DNA of 64,000 nt from Zetaproteobacteria bacterium CG06_land_8_20_14_3_00_59_53. Lineage in GTDB: Bacteria; Pseudomonadota; Zetaproteobacteria; Mariprofundales; Mariprofundaceae. Numbering within the stretch: position 1 is the stretch's first letter; each line of letters starts with the position of its first letter. Both the position numbers and the translations under genes were made by a program. The notes beneath the pieces are model-generated. The model did not search any database and was not told the origin of the DNA. It saw only the letters and a program-made list of their open reading frames with translations. The DNA is taken from NCBI GenBank assembly GCA_002779605.1, contig PEWE01000011.1, forward strand, positions 1-64,000. Reading direction: 5' to 3'. Below are positions 26,336 through 33,998 of the stretch, piece after piece.

Positions 26336-27792
26336 TGTCTGCCCGCGGCGGACGCCTTCCAGTCATCGCTATCGTCGGGCGACCGAATGTCGGAAAATCG
26401 ACCCTGTTCAATCGCCTTATCGGCGAGCGCAAGGCCATCGTCGGCGATCGTCCGGGCGTGACCATCGATCGTCTGGAATCCGACTGGGCGCTGCGCTCGG
26501 CCGGTGAAACCCGTCATGTCACGCTGGTCGATACCGGTGGTATCGGTCTTTCCGCAGCGCCTCTGCAGGTGGATGGCACCAGCGGCCCGGTCGATCTGCA
26601 ATCAGCTATCGAATGGCAGGTGGAAGCAGCGCTGGAAGTCGCCGATGTGGTGATGTTCATTACCGACGGCAGCGCCGGTGTATCGCCGCTGGACGAGATG
26701 ATCGCCGAGCGCCTTAGGCGTCGTTCGATCAAGCTGCTGCTGGTCGTCAACAAGGCCGAGAACCCTGCGCTGGCGCATGATTTCCATGGCCTCGGCATGG
26801 GTGAACCCCTGCCGGTGTCCGCACTGCACAATCAGGGTCTGCACGAGTTGCGCGAGGCTCTGGCGGGCAGCCTGCCGGATTGGGCCGGTGAAGAAGAAGG
26901 CGAGCCGCCGATGGCAAGGCTTGCCGTGATCGGACGCCCGAATGCCGGCAAATCCACGCTGATCAATGCGTGGCTGGGCCGCGAGCGCATGGTGGTCAGC
27001 CCCAAGCCGGGCACCACGCGTGATGCCGTGGATATCGATCTGGAATACAAGGACCCGCAGGGTGAAGGCATTGTGCGCCTGATCGATACCGCCGGTCAGC
27101 GCCGCCATTCGCGCATCAACGATGCCATCGAATTCATCGCCCGCGTCAAGGCGCAGCAGGCTTTTGCCCGCGCCGATGCAGCCGTGATGCTGATCGACGG
27201 CGAGGCCGGCATCAGCGATCAGGACATGCGCCTGATGACCCTCACCCAGGAAAAGGGCTGCGCCCTGCTGGTGGCTGTGAACAAGGTGGACCTGCTCTCC
27301 GATGCGGCCTGGAAACTCCTCGCCGAACGACTGGACTTCCGTATGCGCGGCCTGCCCGATGTGCCGCTGTTGAGAATATCCGCCAAGCAGGGCAAGGGTG
27401 TGCACGGCCTGCTGCGGCAGGCGGTTGCGGCGGCCCGCCGGAACCAGCGTACCTTTACCACCGGTGAACTGAACCGCTGGCTGGAGGATGCGCAGGTGCG
27501 TCAACCGGCGCCCAGCGATCATGGGGCCGTGGTGCGTATGAAGTACTGCACGCAGGTTTCCACCTCGCCACCGGTGATCCGCGTGTTCTGCAACCGTCCG
27601 AAGGCGGTACGCAGCGCCTATATGAAATATCTGGAGCGCGAGTTCCGCGTCTGCTTCCGTATGACCGGTGTGCCCGTTCGTCTGGTGTTCGATGCCTCCG
27701 AGAATCCCTATGCCGACAAGAAAGACGGGCAGCGGGCTCCGGAGCGTACCAAAGGCGGAAGCGAGAGGCGCAGGAGCAAGGGTAAGCACTGA
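26335..27792 (+). CDS. der: Ribosome biogenesis GTPase Der (EngA)
   Basis: Double-GTPase needed for 50S subunit maturation. Two G domains: G1 GRPNVGKST with DTGG at residues about 12-170, and GRPNAGKST with DTAGQRRHSRI at about 200-370. A C-terminal KH-like domain follows (RNQRTFTTGELNRWLED, VSTSPPVIRVFCNRP, FRMTGVPVRL), then a basic tail KGGSERRRSKGKH. 485 aa is normal. It overlaps bamB and ratA at its ends. Confidence 0.97.
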   Translation: MSARGGRLPVIAIVGRPNVGKSTLFNRLIGERKAIVGDRPGVTIDRLESDWALRSAGETRHVTLVDTGGIGLSAAPLQVDGTSGPVDLQSAIEWQVEAALEVADVVMFITDGSAGVSPLDEMIAERLRRRSIKLLLVVNKAENPALAHDFHGLGMGEPLPVSALHNQGLHELREALAGSLPDWAGEEEGEPPMARLAVIGRPNAGKSTLINAWLGRERMVVSPKPGTTRDAVDIDLEYKDPQGEGIVRLIDTAGQRRHSRINDAIEFIARVKAQQAFARADAAVMLIDGEAGISDQDMRLMTLTQEKGCALLVAVNKVDLLSDAAWKLLAERLDFRMRGLPDVPLLRISAKQGKGVHGLLRQAVAAARRNQRTFTTGELNRWLEDAQVRQPAPSDHGAVVRMKYCTQVSTSPPVIRVFCNRPKAVRSAYMKYLEREFRVCFRMTGVPVRLVFDASENPYADKKDGQRAPERTKGGSERRRSKGKH

Positions 27793-28235
27793 TGCCGAGC
27801 TACGAAGACATGCGTGATCTGGCCTGCCCGGCGGACCATATGTTCGATGTGGTGATGGATATCGAGGCCTATCCGGCCTTCCTGCCCTGGGTGGCTGAAG
27901 CGCGAGTGCTGACCCGCTCCGAGCATGAGCTGACCGCTGAACTGGTGGCCGATTTCAAGGGGCTGAAGCAGCCGTTCCGGACGGTGGATCGCTTCGTTCC
28001 CGGCAAGCTGGTGGAGATCCGTCTGCTGGAGGGACCGTTCCGTTTTCTGGAAAGTATCTGGTCCTTCGAGGCGCGCGGCGAGAAGTCGTGCAGGGCGCAT
28101 TTCTCCATCGAGTTCGAATTCAAGAACATGATGCTCGGCATGGTGGCCTCGCCTATCTTCGGCCATGCCTGCATGACCATGGCGCATGTATTCGAGAAGC
28201 GTGCCATGGAGCTGTATAAGAAGGAGGGGACATGA
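27792..28235 (+). CDS. ratA: RatA/Coq10-family START-domain protein
   Basis: 147-residue polyketide-cyclase/START fold protein. Visible: DVVMDIEAYPAFLPWVAEARVL near residues 20-40, LVADFKGLKQPFRT, LLEGPFRFLESIWSF and FEFKNMMLGMVASPIFG, the RatA/COQ10 pattern. Relatives bind ubiquinone and support respiration (Coq10). E. coli RatA was described as inhibiting 70S formation. Partnered with rnfH at the next position, as ratA-ratB (yfjG-yfjF) in E. coli. The Der stop overlaps the start. Confidence 0.88.
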   Translation: MPSYEDMRDLACPADHMFDVVMDIEAYPAFLPWVAEARVLTRSEHELTAELVADFKGLKQPFRTVDRFVPGKLVEIRLLEGPFRFLESIWSFEARGEKSCRAHFSIEFEFKNMMLGMVASPIFGHACMTMAHVFEKRAMELYKKEGT

Positions 28236-28552
28236 ACATCACCGTTGCATATGCCCTGCCGACCGAGCAGACCCTGGAAGAGATGGAAGTCCCGGAAGGC
28301 ACCACTGCCGAGGAAGCCATCGCAATGAGCCATCTACTGGAGAAATATCCGGAGATCGATCTGGCCGTGAACAAGGTCGGTGTGCTCGGCAAGCTGGTCG
28401 CGCTGAACAACCCGCTGCGCGACGGCGACCGCGTGGAGATCTACCGCCCGCTGCCCAGGAAACCGCGCGATGCCCACGCCGTGGACGATAAAAAAGACCG
28501 CATCCGCGCCCGCAAGGAACAACGCGCCGAACAAGCCGACGCCGAAGGCTGA
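28232..28552 (+). CDS. rnfH: RnfH family ubiquitin-fold protein
   Basis: 106 residues of the RnfH/RatB family. Seen: ITVAYALPTEQTLEEMEVPEGTT at the N terminus, LAVNKVGVLGKLVALNNPLRDGDRVEIYRPL in the middle, and a basic, Lys/Arg/Glu-rich tail. The beta-grasp fold is related to ThiS/MoaD but lacks the terminal GG. Function uncertain. It overlaps ratA by four bases and is the last gene of this rightward run. Confidence 0.92.
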   Translation: MNITVAYALPTEQTLEEMEVPEGTTAEEAIAMSHLLEKYPEIDLAVNKVGVLGKLVALNNPLRDGDRVEIYRPLPRKPRDAHAVDDKKDRIRARKEQRAEQADAEG

Positions 28553-28620
28553 TCTAACTCAAACGTTCCACGACTGGCTGTTTCCGGCCACGTCCCAGGC
28601 GGTCGAAGGTCCGGCGGGAG

Positions 28621-29124
28621 TTAGTGTTTTCGCGCCTTGGTTGCGTTTTCGGCGAGTATCTCGTCGAGGAGTTTTCCTGCTTTCTTTTTGTCGATGGGTT
28701 CAAGCTCGGCGGTGTCGTCGGCGGCCATTTTTGCTGCATCGCTGCGGATGTCCTGCATGGCCTGCAGCCGCCTGGCTTCGGCTTCTTCGTGGAAGGCCGC
28801 TCCCTGTTGTTTGATATCGGCTTCGCAGGCGGCCATCAATTGTTCGTGCGTCTGCTGCACGCGTTCCTTGCTTTCATCGATCATGCGATCGACATCCTGG
28901 CCGGCCTCTTCGAGCAGCCTGCGGAAGTCGTTGCTCTGCTGTTCAGTCTGTTCGCGCAGACGGCGGGTCTGTTCGATCTCCGCCTCGATGGCGCGGCTGC
29001 GCCTGTCCAGCGCTGCGGCCAGCCTGGGAAGGATCATGTATTTGAGCAGCCCGTAAGCCACGGCAAACACAACGATCGTCCAGATCAGTTCAGGGGTGGA
29101 AAGACTGGCATTGAACTGCGGCAT
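28621..29124 (-). CDS. F0 ATP synthase subunit b/b' (second copy)
   Basis: 167 residues: one N-terminal membrane helix (LIWTIVVFAVAYGLLKYMIL) with the family LPRLAAALDRRSRAIEAEI junction, then a long charged coiled coil to the end. It is the stator stalk that connects F0 to F1. With the gene at 29287-29805 it makes a b/b' pair, as in alphaproteobacteria and cyanobacteria. The pair shares about a third of residues by eye. This copy is farther from atpE, with a 162-base gap. I cannot say which is b and which b'. Confidence 0.9.
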   Translation of the reverse strand: MPQFNASLSTPELIWTIVVFAVAYGLLKYMILPRLAAALDRRSRAIEAEIEQTRRLREQTEQQSNDFRRLLEEAGQDVDRMIDESKERVQQTHEQLMAACEADIKQQGAAFHEEAEARRLQAMQDIRSDAAKMAADDTAELEPIDKKKAGKLLDEILAENATKARKH

Positions 29125-29286
29125 GGGTATCTCCCGGCTACGATGATGGAATCAGGAACGAAGCCTAGCATGCTGCACCGGGCTTCCGAATAGCGGCCGG
29201 GCATGGGTGGATGACGGTGAGCGTTTACCGGATGCATCCGATGCTGAATGTGGCAGGCGATGGTCAGTCGGGATGTTGAGTGAATC

Positions 29287-29805
29287 TCAGTGCCGGCGGG
29301 GTTTGGCTGGTTCTTTCTCCAGAGCCTCCAGCGCTTCGTTGATAAACCCTTCGGCTTCGGACTTGCCGACGTGTTCGTGAATCAGTTTTTCGGTGGCTTC
29401 GACCACCATGCCTGCGGCCTCGGCGCGGATCTCACGGATGGCCTGCTGGCGGGTGACTTCGGACTCTTCGCGGAAGGCGGCTTCACGGCGTTTCATGTCG
29501 GCCTTCCATTCCTCCATCATCTGCCTGTGTTGTTTGCGCAAGCGGGCCTCGCTTTCCTCGAACATGCGGTCCGCCTCCTGCGAGGCTGCATCCAGCTGTT
29601 TCCGGTAATCGAGTTTCAACCTTTCGGCTTCCTCGCGTTGTTGTCTGGCAGCGTTGATCTCTTCTGCAATGGCACGGCTGCGTGCATCGAGGATGGCGGC
29701 CATGCGCGGCAGCACCAGCCATTTGAGCAGGCCGAACAGCAGGGCGAACGAGACCAGCGTCCAGAACACCTCGGATGGATAGAATGTGATATCGAATTGC
29801 GGCAT
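29287..29805 (-). CDS. atpF: F0 ATP synthase subunit b/b' (first copy)
   Basis: 172 residues: N-terminal membrane segment (VFWTLVSFALLFGLLKWLVL), then LPRMAAILDARSRAIAEEINAARQQREEAE and a long coiled coil rich in Glu, Arg and Gln. Both b copies start MPQF-x5, as alphaproteobacterial b' does. It follows atpE closely (about 20 bases). A duplicated b subunit implies a heterodimeric b-b' peripheral stalk. Confidence 0.92.
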   Translation of the reverse strand: MPQFDITFYPSEVFWTLVSFALLFGLLKWLVLPRMAAILDARSRAIAEEINAARQQREEAERLKLDYRKQLDAASQEADRMFEESEARLRKQHRQMMEEWKADMKRREAAFREESEVTRQQAIREIRAEAAGMVVEATEKLIHEHVGKSEAEGFINEALEALEKEPAKPRRH

Positions 29806-29826
29806 GGATTCGCTTCTTGCCGTGCT

Positions 29827-30054
29827 TTATGCCTGCCCCATGATGATGAAGGCCAGCACCAGCGCGTACAGGGCGATGGCCTCGACCAGTGCAAAGCCGA
29901 TCCAGGCATATTTGGAGAGTATCGGCTCGGCTTCCGGCTGGCGGGCGACGGCCTCGATCATCTTGCCGAAGATGTAGCCGATGCCGATACCGGAGCCGGC
30001 CATGCCGACAGCGGCCAGGCCCATGCCGATCAGCGAAGCGGATTGTGAATCCAT
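29827..30054 (-). CDS. atpE: F0 ATP synthase subunit c
   Basis: 75-residue two-helix hairpin that forms the c ring. First helix LIGMGLAAVGMAGSGIGIGYIFG with the glycine pattern, polar loop ARQPEAEP, second helix WIGFALVEAIALYALVLAFII with the ion-carrying Glu58. The residue after Glu58 is Ala and no Na-binding Gln/Ser-Thr set is seen, so proton coupling is expected. Confidence 0.97.
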   Translation of the reverse strand: MDSQSASLIGMGLAAVGMAGSGIGIGYIFGKMIEAVARQPEAEPILSKYAWIGFALVEAIALYALVLAFIIMGQA

Positions 30055-30078
30055 GGTTTTTCCCCCTAGTTCAACATT

Positions 30079-30813
30079 CTAGCTGTGCGGATGAATCGCA
30101 TCATCAATATACACACAGCTTAACACACAAAAGATATAGGACTGAATGGCGGCGATGAAGATCTCCACGCCGAGCAGGGCCACCGACAGGGACAGCGGCA
30201 CCCACTGGATATACCAAGGGGCAAGCAGGCCAAAAAAGGCGATCACCCCGAGCACCGTATGTCCCGCCGTCATATTGGCGAACAGACGGACGGCAAGGGA
30301 TACGGGCCTTGCCAGAAAAGACAGGATCTCAATGGGAATCATCAGCGGCAACAGGAAGGCCGGGATGCCGCGGGGAACAAAGGCCAGCACGAAGCGCCAG
30401 CCGTGCAGGTGAATACGCAGATAGATCGTGTAAATAAAGACGGCGGCGGCCAGCGTGCCGGTGACGACGATCTGCGTGGTCGGGGCGAAGGAGCCGGGAA
30501 ACAGGCCGATCAGGTTGCTGCCGGCAATCAGCGTGAACAGGGTGAAGATGACCGGCATATAACGCTCGCCGTGTTCGTGGATATTACTGAGCGTCATATT
30601 GCGGATGAACATGATATACATCTCCGCCAGCAGCTGCCCGCGACCCGGTAGAACCCTGCGAGGCTGAAGCAGCAGGGTCAGAATGGCGGTGCTGATGAAG
30701 GCGGCGGCCAGCAGAGCGATCGCGGTATTGGTCAGGGAGATATCCACCCCGAACAGTTCCATCGGCAGCCGGGTGTGCACATGGAAGGGATGAAGCGGCT
30801 GCATCTGTTGCAT
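30079..30813 (-). CDS. atpB: F0 ATP synthase subunit a
   Basis: 245-residue membrane protein, the stator half-channel. The essential arginine is Arg176 in SLAVRLFANMTAGH. LNLIGLFPGSFAPTTQIVV (NLxGxxP motif) is typical. The C terminus has the helix IFIAAIQSYIFCVLSCVYI. ATG 30813 overlaps the atpI stop (ATGA); an open frame further upstream overlaps atpI and does not resemble the family. Confidence 0.97.
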   Translation of the reverse strand: MQQMQPLHPFHVHTRLPMELFGVDISLTNTAIALLAAAFISTAILTLLLQPRRVLPGRGQLLAEMYIMFIRNMTLSNIHEHGERYMPVIFTLFTLIAGSNLIGLFPGSFAPTTQIVVTGTLAAAVFIYTIYLRIHLHGWRFVLAFVPRGIPAFLLPLMIPIEILSFLARPVSLAVRLFANMTAGHTVLGVIAFFGLLAPWYIQWVPLSLSVALLGVEIFIAAIQSYIFCVLSCVYIDDAIHPHS

Positions 30814-31040
30814 CAGTCGTCCCCGGGCTTGTTGTCCAGACCCATGACGTAATACAGATTGAGAAAGCCGGCGGCCACGCCGAAGGCGAAGAGCAGCAGC
30901 AGAAACAGTGGCCGGGTATCCAGCCAGCGATCCAGCAGATAGCCGCCGCCGAGTCCGATCATCGTCGAGGCGACGATTTCCGTACCGACCCTCAGGCCCC
31001 ATTGATGGCTGTGCGCGCGATCGCCTTTCAAACGGGTCAT
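30813..31040 (-). CDS. atpI: AtpI/AtpZ family protein
   Basis: 75-residue protein with two membrane helices (VASTMIGLGGGYLLDRWL and FLLLLFAFGVAAGFLNLYYV). AtpI/AtpZ helps assemble the c ring, and a magnesium/calcium channel role is proposed in some bacteria. It is first in the F0 operon. ATG 31040 has GGAGG with suitable spacing; longer readings to 31133 lie in the promoter region. The gene is divergent from tetR. Confidence 0.88.
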   Translation of the reverse strand: MTRLKGDRAHSHQWGLRVGTEIVASTMIGLGGGYLLDRWLDTRPLFLLLLFAFGVAAGFLNLYYVMGLDNKPGDD

Positions 31041-31058
31041 AGCCTCACCTCCGCTGTC

Positions 31059-31090
31059 AGTATAGCGCATACGGGAGCGAAACGGCAGCC
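31059..31090 (-). promoter_or_regulatory. Possible promoter of the F0 operon
   Basis: A good -10 element, TATACT on the - strand (complement of 31059-31064), lies about 12 bases before the Shine-Dalgarno of atpI. No strong -35 was found at the usual distance. The predicted leader is very short. Confidence 0.3.
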
Positions 31091-31101
31091 CTGCAGATGG
31101 T

Positions 31102-31133
31102 GTGAATATTAACGCTTGATATTCATTATTCAC
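31102..31133. promoter_or_regulatory. Inverted repeat, probable TetR operator
   Basis: TGAATAT (31103-31109) and ATATTCA (31119-31125) form a perfect 7-bp inverted repeat with 9-base spacer. A second partner, TATTCAC (31127-31133), pairs with GTGAATA (31102-31108). It sits 17-40 bases before the tetR ATG and faces the F0 operon, an ideal position for autoregulation. Confidence 0.5.
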
Positions 31134-31150
31134 TCCGGCACAGTGTCGCC

Positions 31151-31723
31151 ATGAGTGACGTTTGCGATATCATCATGGATGCGGCGGAGCGACGTTTCGC
31201 CGGTTACGGCTACAACAAGACCACCATGGCCGAGATCGCTGCCGATTGCGATATGAGTGTGGGCAATCTCTACCGCCACTTCAAAAACAAGGAAGCCATC
31301 GCCATGGGTAATGTCCGCCGCCTGCTGGAAAGCAAGCTGGAGGCCGGGCGGCGTGCGGCACAGAGCAAGGGCGATGCATGCGATGCTCTGGCGGCTTTCC
31401 TGCTCGCCCGCTTGCGCCTGGCGCATGCGCACTATGCAGGCACCCGTCACCTGTTCGACATGATAGCGCTGATCAACGCGCGGCATCGCGACATGCTGCT
31501 GGATTACGAGGCAAAGGTGATCGATGTGCTGGCCGGCATCATCGAACGAGGTGTGGTGCAGGGCCGCTTTCACCCCTGCGATGCGAAGCAGATGGCCTAC
31601 GATATCCATCAGGCCACGTTGCGCTACAACTCGCCGATCTATCTGAAGAACAACCCGCTGCCCGAACTGGAAGCCGATCTGAACCGCTTGCTTGCGCTGC
31701 TGTACCGGGGCATCGCATGCTGA
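31151..31723 (+). CDS. TetR/AcrR family transcriptional regulator
   Basis: 190 residues. The N-terminal helix-turn-helix domain reads AAERRFAGYGYNKTTMAEIAADCDMSVGNLYRHFKNKEAI (about 11-50), the standard TetR signature. The C-terminal helical ligand domain has no recognisable ligand. The stop overlaps the cytochrome b561 start, so it heads a three-gene unit with b561 and yceI and may control it. The F0 operon is divergent, so a shared operator is possible. Confidence 0.93.
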   Translation: MSDVCDIIMDAAERRFAGYGYNKTTMAEIAADCDMSVGNLYRHFKNKEAIAMGNVRRLLESKLEAGRRAAQSKGDACDALAAFLLARLRLAHAHYAGTRHLFDMIALINARHRDMLLDYEAKVIDVLAGIIERGVVQGRFHPCDAKQMAYDIHQATLRYNSPIYLKNNPLPELEADLNRLLALLYRGIAC

Positions 31724-32316
31724 AGAACACCACCGACAGCTATGGATGGGTCAGCATCGCCATCCACTGGATCATGGCGCTGGCCATCTTCGGCATGTTC
31801 GTCCTCGGCCTGTGGATGACAAGTCTGGATTATTACGATGCCTGGTATCACCGCGCCCCCGAGCTGCACAAATCCATCGGCATGCTGCTGCTGTTCCTGC
31901 TGGTCTTCCGTTTGCTCTGGCGCCTGCTCAATGAGCGTCCGGCGCTGATGGGCGAATGGTGGGAGAAGCTCGTGGCTCTGTCGGTGCATCGCATGCACTA
32001 CCTGCTGATGTTCACCATCATGCTCTCCGGTTACCTGATTCCGACCGGCGAGGGCAAGGGTGTGGATGTGTTCGGCTGGTTCGTCGTGCCCGCCGTGCTG
32101 GAGTTCGACAAGCATCAAACGGACATGATCGGCCTGCTGCACCTGCTGGCCGCCTGGGCGCTGATGGGTCTGGCCGGTATGCATGCCGCAGCCGCCCTGA
32201 AACACCATGTCATCGATAGGGACAACACCCTGACCCGTATGCTCGGTCTGTCCCGCACCACCACTTCGGGGAATCCCCTGAACAGCAAGCAAAACAACAA
32301 GGAGAGGACACTATGA
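31717..32316 (+). CDS. Cytochrome b561
   Basis: 199-residue four-helix membrane cytochrome. Candidate heme ligands: His in WVSIAIHWIMAL, HKSIG, HRMHYLLMFTIM and LLHLLAAWALMGLAGMH, matching the spacing of CybB-type proteins. These carry quinol electrons, and in E. coli CybB is a superoxide:ubiquinone oxidoreductase. Its stop overlaps yceI (ATGA), the same cybB-yceI pairing seen in E. coli (yceJ-yceI). The start overlaps tetR. Confidence 0.92.
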   Translation: MLKNTTDSYGWVSIAIHWIMALAIFGMFVLGLWMTSLDYYDAWYHRAPELHKSIGMLLLFLLVFRLLWRLLNERPALMGEWWEKLVALSVHRMHYLLMFTIMLSGYLIPTGEGKGVDVFGWFVVPAVLEFDKHQTDMIGLLHLLAAWALMGLAGMHAAAALKHHVIDRDNTLTRMLGLSRTTTSGNPLNSKQNNKERTL

Positions 32317-32894
32317 AAATCAAACTGCTGGGCGCCGCCCTGCTACTGGCCTTCGGGCTTTCCAGTACGGCCATGGCCGAGGACTACAATTTCGACATCA
32401 AGGGACAGCACGCCTTCATCCAGTTCAAGATCAAACATCTGGGTTACAGCTGGCTGCTCGGCGACTTCCGTACATTCGACGGCAAGTTCACCTACGATGC
32501 CGAACACCCCGAGAAAAACTCGGTCAACGTGAGTATCGACGTCGCCAGCCTTGATACCAACCACGCCGAGCGCAACAAGCATCTGCGCAGCGCCGATTTT
32601 TTCGATGTCGAGAAGTTCCCGACAGCCACATTCACCAGCACCTCGTATGAATCAACCGGTGCGGACACCGGCATCCTGCACGGCACGTTGAACCTGCGCG
32701 GTGTGAACAAAGACATCGCCATCGAAGTGAAGCAGATCGGCACCGGTCCCGATCCGTGGGGCGGCTACCGTCGCGGCTTCGAGGGCCATACCACGCTGCA
32801 CCTGTCCGACTACAACATGAAGAAGGGCGGCATGCTCGGCCCGCTGGCCGAAAACGTGGAGATATTCCTGTCCATCGAAGGCGTGAAGCAGTAA
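32313..32894 (+). CDS. yceI: YceI family periplasmic isoprenoid-binding protein
   Basis: 193 aa with a signal peptide (LLGAALLLAFGLSSTAMA, cleavage near 22). The lipocalin-like YceI fold is recognisable by FDIKGQHAFIQFKIKHLGYSWLLG, LRSADFFDVEKFPTATF and GGYRRGFEGHTTL. Relatives bind polyisoprenoids such as ubiquinone. The b561-YceI pair is consistent with quinone handling in the periplasm. Confidence 0.92.
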   Translation: MKIKLLGAALLLAFGLSSTAMAEDYNFDIKGQHAFIQFKIKHLGYSWLLGDFRTFDGKFTYDAEHPEKNSVNVSIDVASLDTNHAERNKHLRSADFFDVEKFPTATFTSTSYESTGADTGILHGTLNLRGVNKDIAIEVKQIGTGPDPWGGYRRGFEGHTTLHLSDYNMKKGGMLGPLAENVEIFLSIEGVKQ

Positions 32895-32905
32895 TCAATA
32901 CATTA

Positions 32906-32990
32906 ACCGCAGAGTACGCAGAGTTCCGCAGGGTAAGGAAGCAGCAGAGAGCTTTCTGAACCGGGGTTACTTTGCGGAACTCTGCGGTTC
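32906..32990. repeat. Fold-back CGCAGAG repeat
   Basis: CGCAGAGTTCCGCA (32917-32930) and its reverse complement at 32973-32986 enclose 42 bases. The outer left arm (32908-32916) also contains CGCAGAG. It belongs to the ACAGAG/CGCAGAG type of dispersed repeat seen again at 39645, 44401 and 50722. It falls between yceI and the CDGSH gene. Confidence 0.6.
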
Positions 32991-33007
32991 AATCCTTGGA
33001 GATATAT

Positions 33008-33244
33008 ATGAGTGAAGCAACGATCGCGGCGAAAGTGCCGAACGTGATGGAACTGGAAGCGGGCACCTATTGCTGGTGCGCCTGCGGCAAGTCCGCCAAC
33101 CAGCCCTTCTGCGACGGCTCGCATAAAGGCTCGGAGTTCACCCCGCATGAGCTGGTCATCAGCGAAAAACGCAAAGTGGCCCTGTGCCAGTGCAAGCACA
33201 CGAACAACCCGCCGTTCTGCGACGGTTCGCACAAGGCCCTTTAG
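33008..33244 (+). CDS. Small double-CDGSH iron-sulfur protein
   Basis: 78 residues with two CDGSH motifs: CWCACGKSANQPFCDGSH (about 22-39) and CQCKHTNNPPFCDGSH (about 60-75). Each has the Cys3-His1 set that binds a [2Fe-2S] cluster. Such small proteins shuttle electrons or act as iron/redox sensors. ATG 33008 has GGAG seven bases upstream. A downstream gene (36605-37246) encodes a larger CDGSH protein. Confidence 0.9.
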   Translation: MSEATIAAKVPNVMELEAGTYCWCACGKSANQPFCDGSHKGSEFTPHELVISEKRKVALCQCKHTNNPPFCDGSHKAL

Positions 33245-33256
33245 GCGCAACAGAAC

Positions 33257-33967
33257 ATGATCCGCCTGCGTAAAGCCTGTGATCGCGGTCATGCCGAGCA
33301 CGGATGGCTGCATTCGCATCACAGCTTTTCCTTCGCCGATTACTATGACCCTGCACATATGGGGCATTCGGTTCTGCGTGTCATCAACGACGACACTGTC
33401 GAGCCGGGTATGGGTTTCGGGACGCACGGCCACAGGGATATGGAGATCATTTCTTTTGTGCTGGAAAATGAATTGGAACATAAGGATTCGATGGGCAACG
33501 GCTCGATCATCCGGCAGGGCGAGGTGCAGCGCATGAGCGCGGGGACAGGCATCACGCATAGCGAGTTCAATCCGGGCCGGACGGAAAGCACGCATTTTCT
33601 GCAGATATGGATCATCCCCGACCGTCAGGGCCATACGCCGGGCTATGAGCAGAAAGCGTTCCCTGACAGTGAGCTGCGCAACAGGCTGTGCTGCGTCGCC
33701 TCGCCCGATGGCCGGGACGGCTCGCTGTCGCTGCATCAGGATGCATGCATGTATCTGGGCAGGTTGCATCACGGGGATGTTGTCTTCACCCTCGCAGCGG
33801 GACGCTGCGGTTATGTGCATCTGGCCCGGGGCAAGATGAGCCTGAACGGGCAGAGCATGACGGGCGGCGATGGCGCCTATATCGATGCGCCGGATGAATT
33901 GAAAGTGACGAACATTGAGAACGCTGAAGTGCTGCTGTTCGACCTGCCCTTGAAGCCGGTGCAATGA
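33257..33967 (+). CDS. Pirin family protein (YhaK/YhhW type)
   Basis: 236-residue bicupin. N-terminal cupin motif HGWLHSHHSFSFADYYDPAHMGHSVLRVINDD, then THGHRDMEIISFVLE with metal-binding His and Glu, and GTGITHSEFN. It resembles the YhhW quercetin-dioxygenase group, smaller than eukaryotic pirin. Metal type and substrate are unknown. Confidence 0.9.
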   Translation: MIRLRKACDRGHAEHGWLHSHHSFSFADYYDPAHMGHSVLRVINDDTVEPGMGFGTHGHRDMEIISFVLENELEHKDSMGNGSIIRQGEVQRMSAGTGITHSEFNPGRTESTHFLQIWIIPDRQGHTPGYEQKAFPDSELRNRLCCVASPDGRDGSLSLHQDACMYLGRLHHGDVVFTLAAGRCGYVHLARGKMSLNGQSMTGGDGAYIDAPDELKVTNIENAEVLLFDLPLKPVQ

Positions 33968-33998
33968 CAGACACACCATCAAATACTCCGGAGCACTC

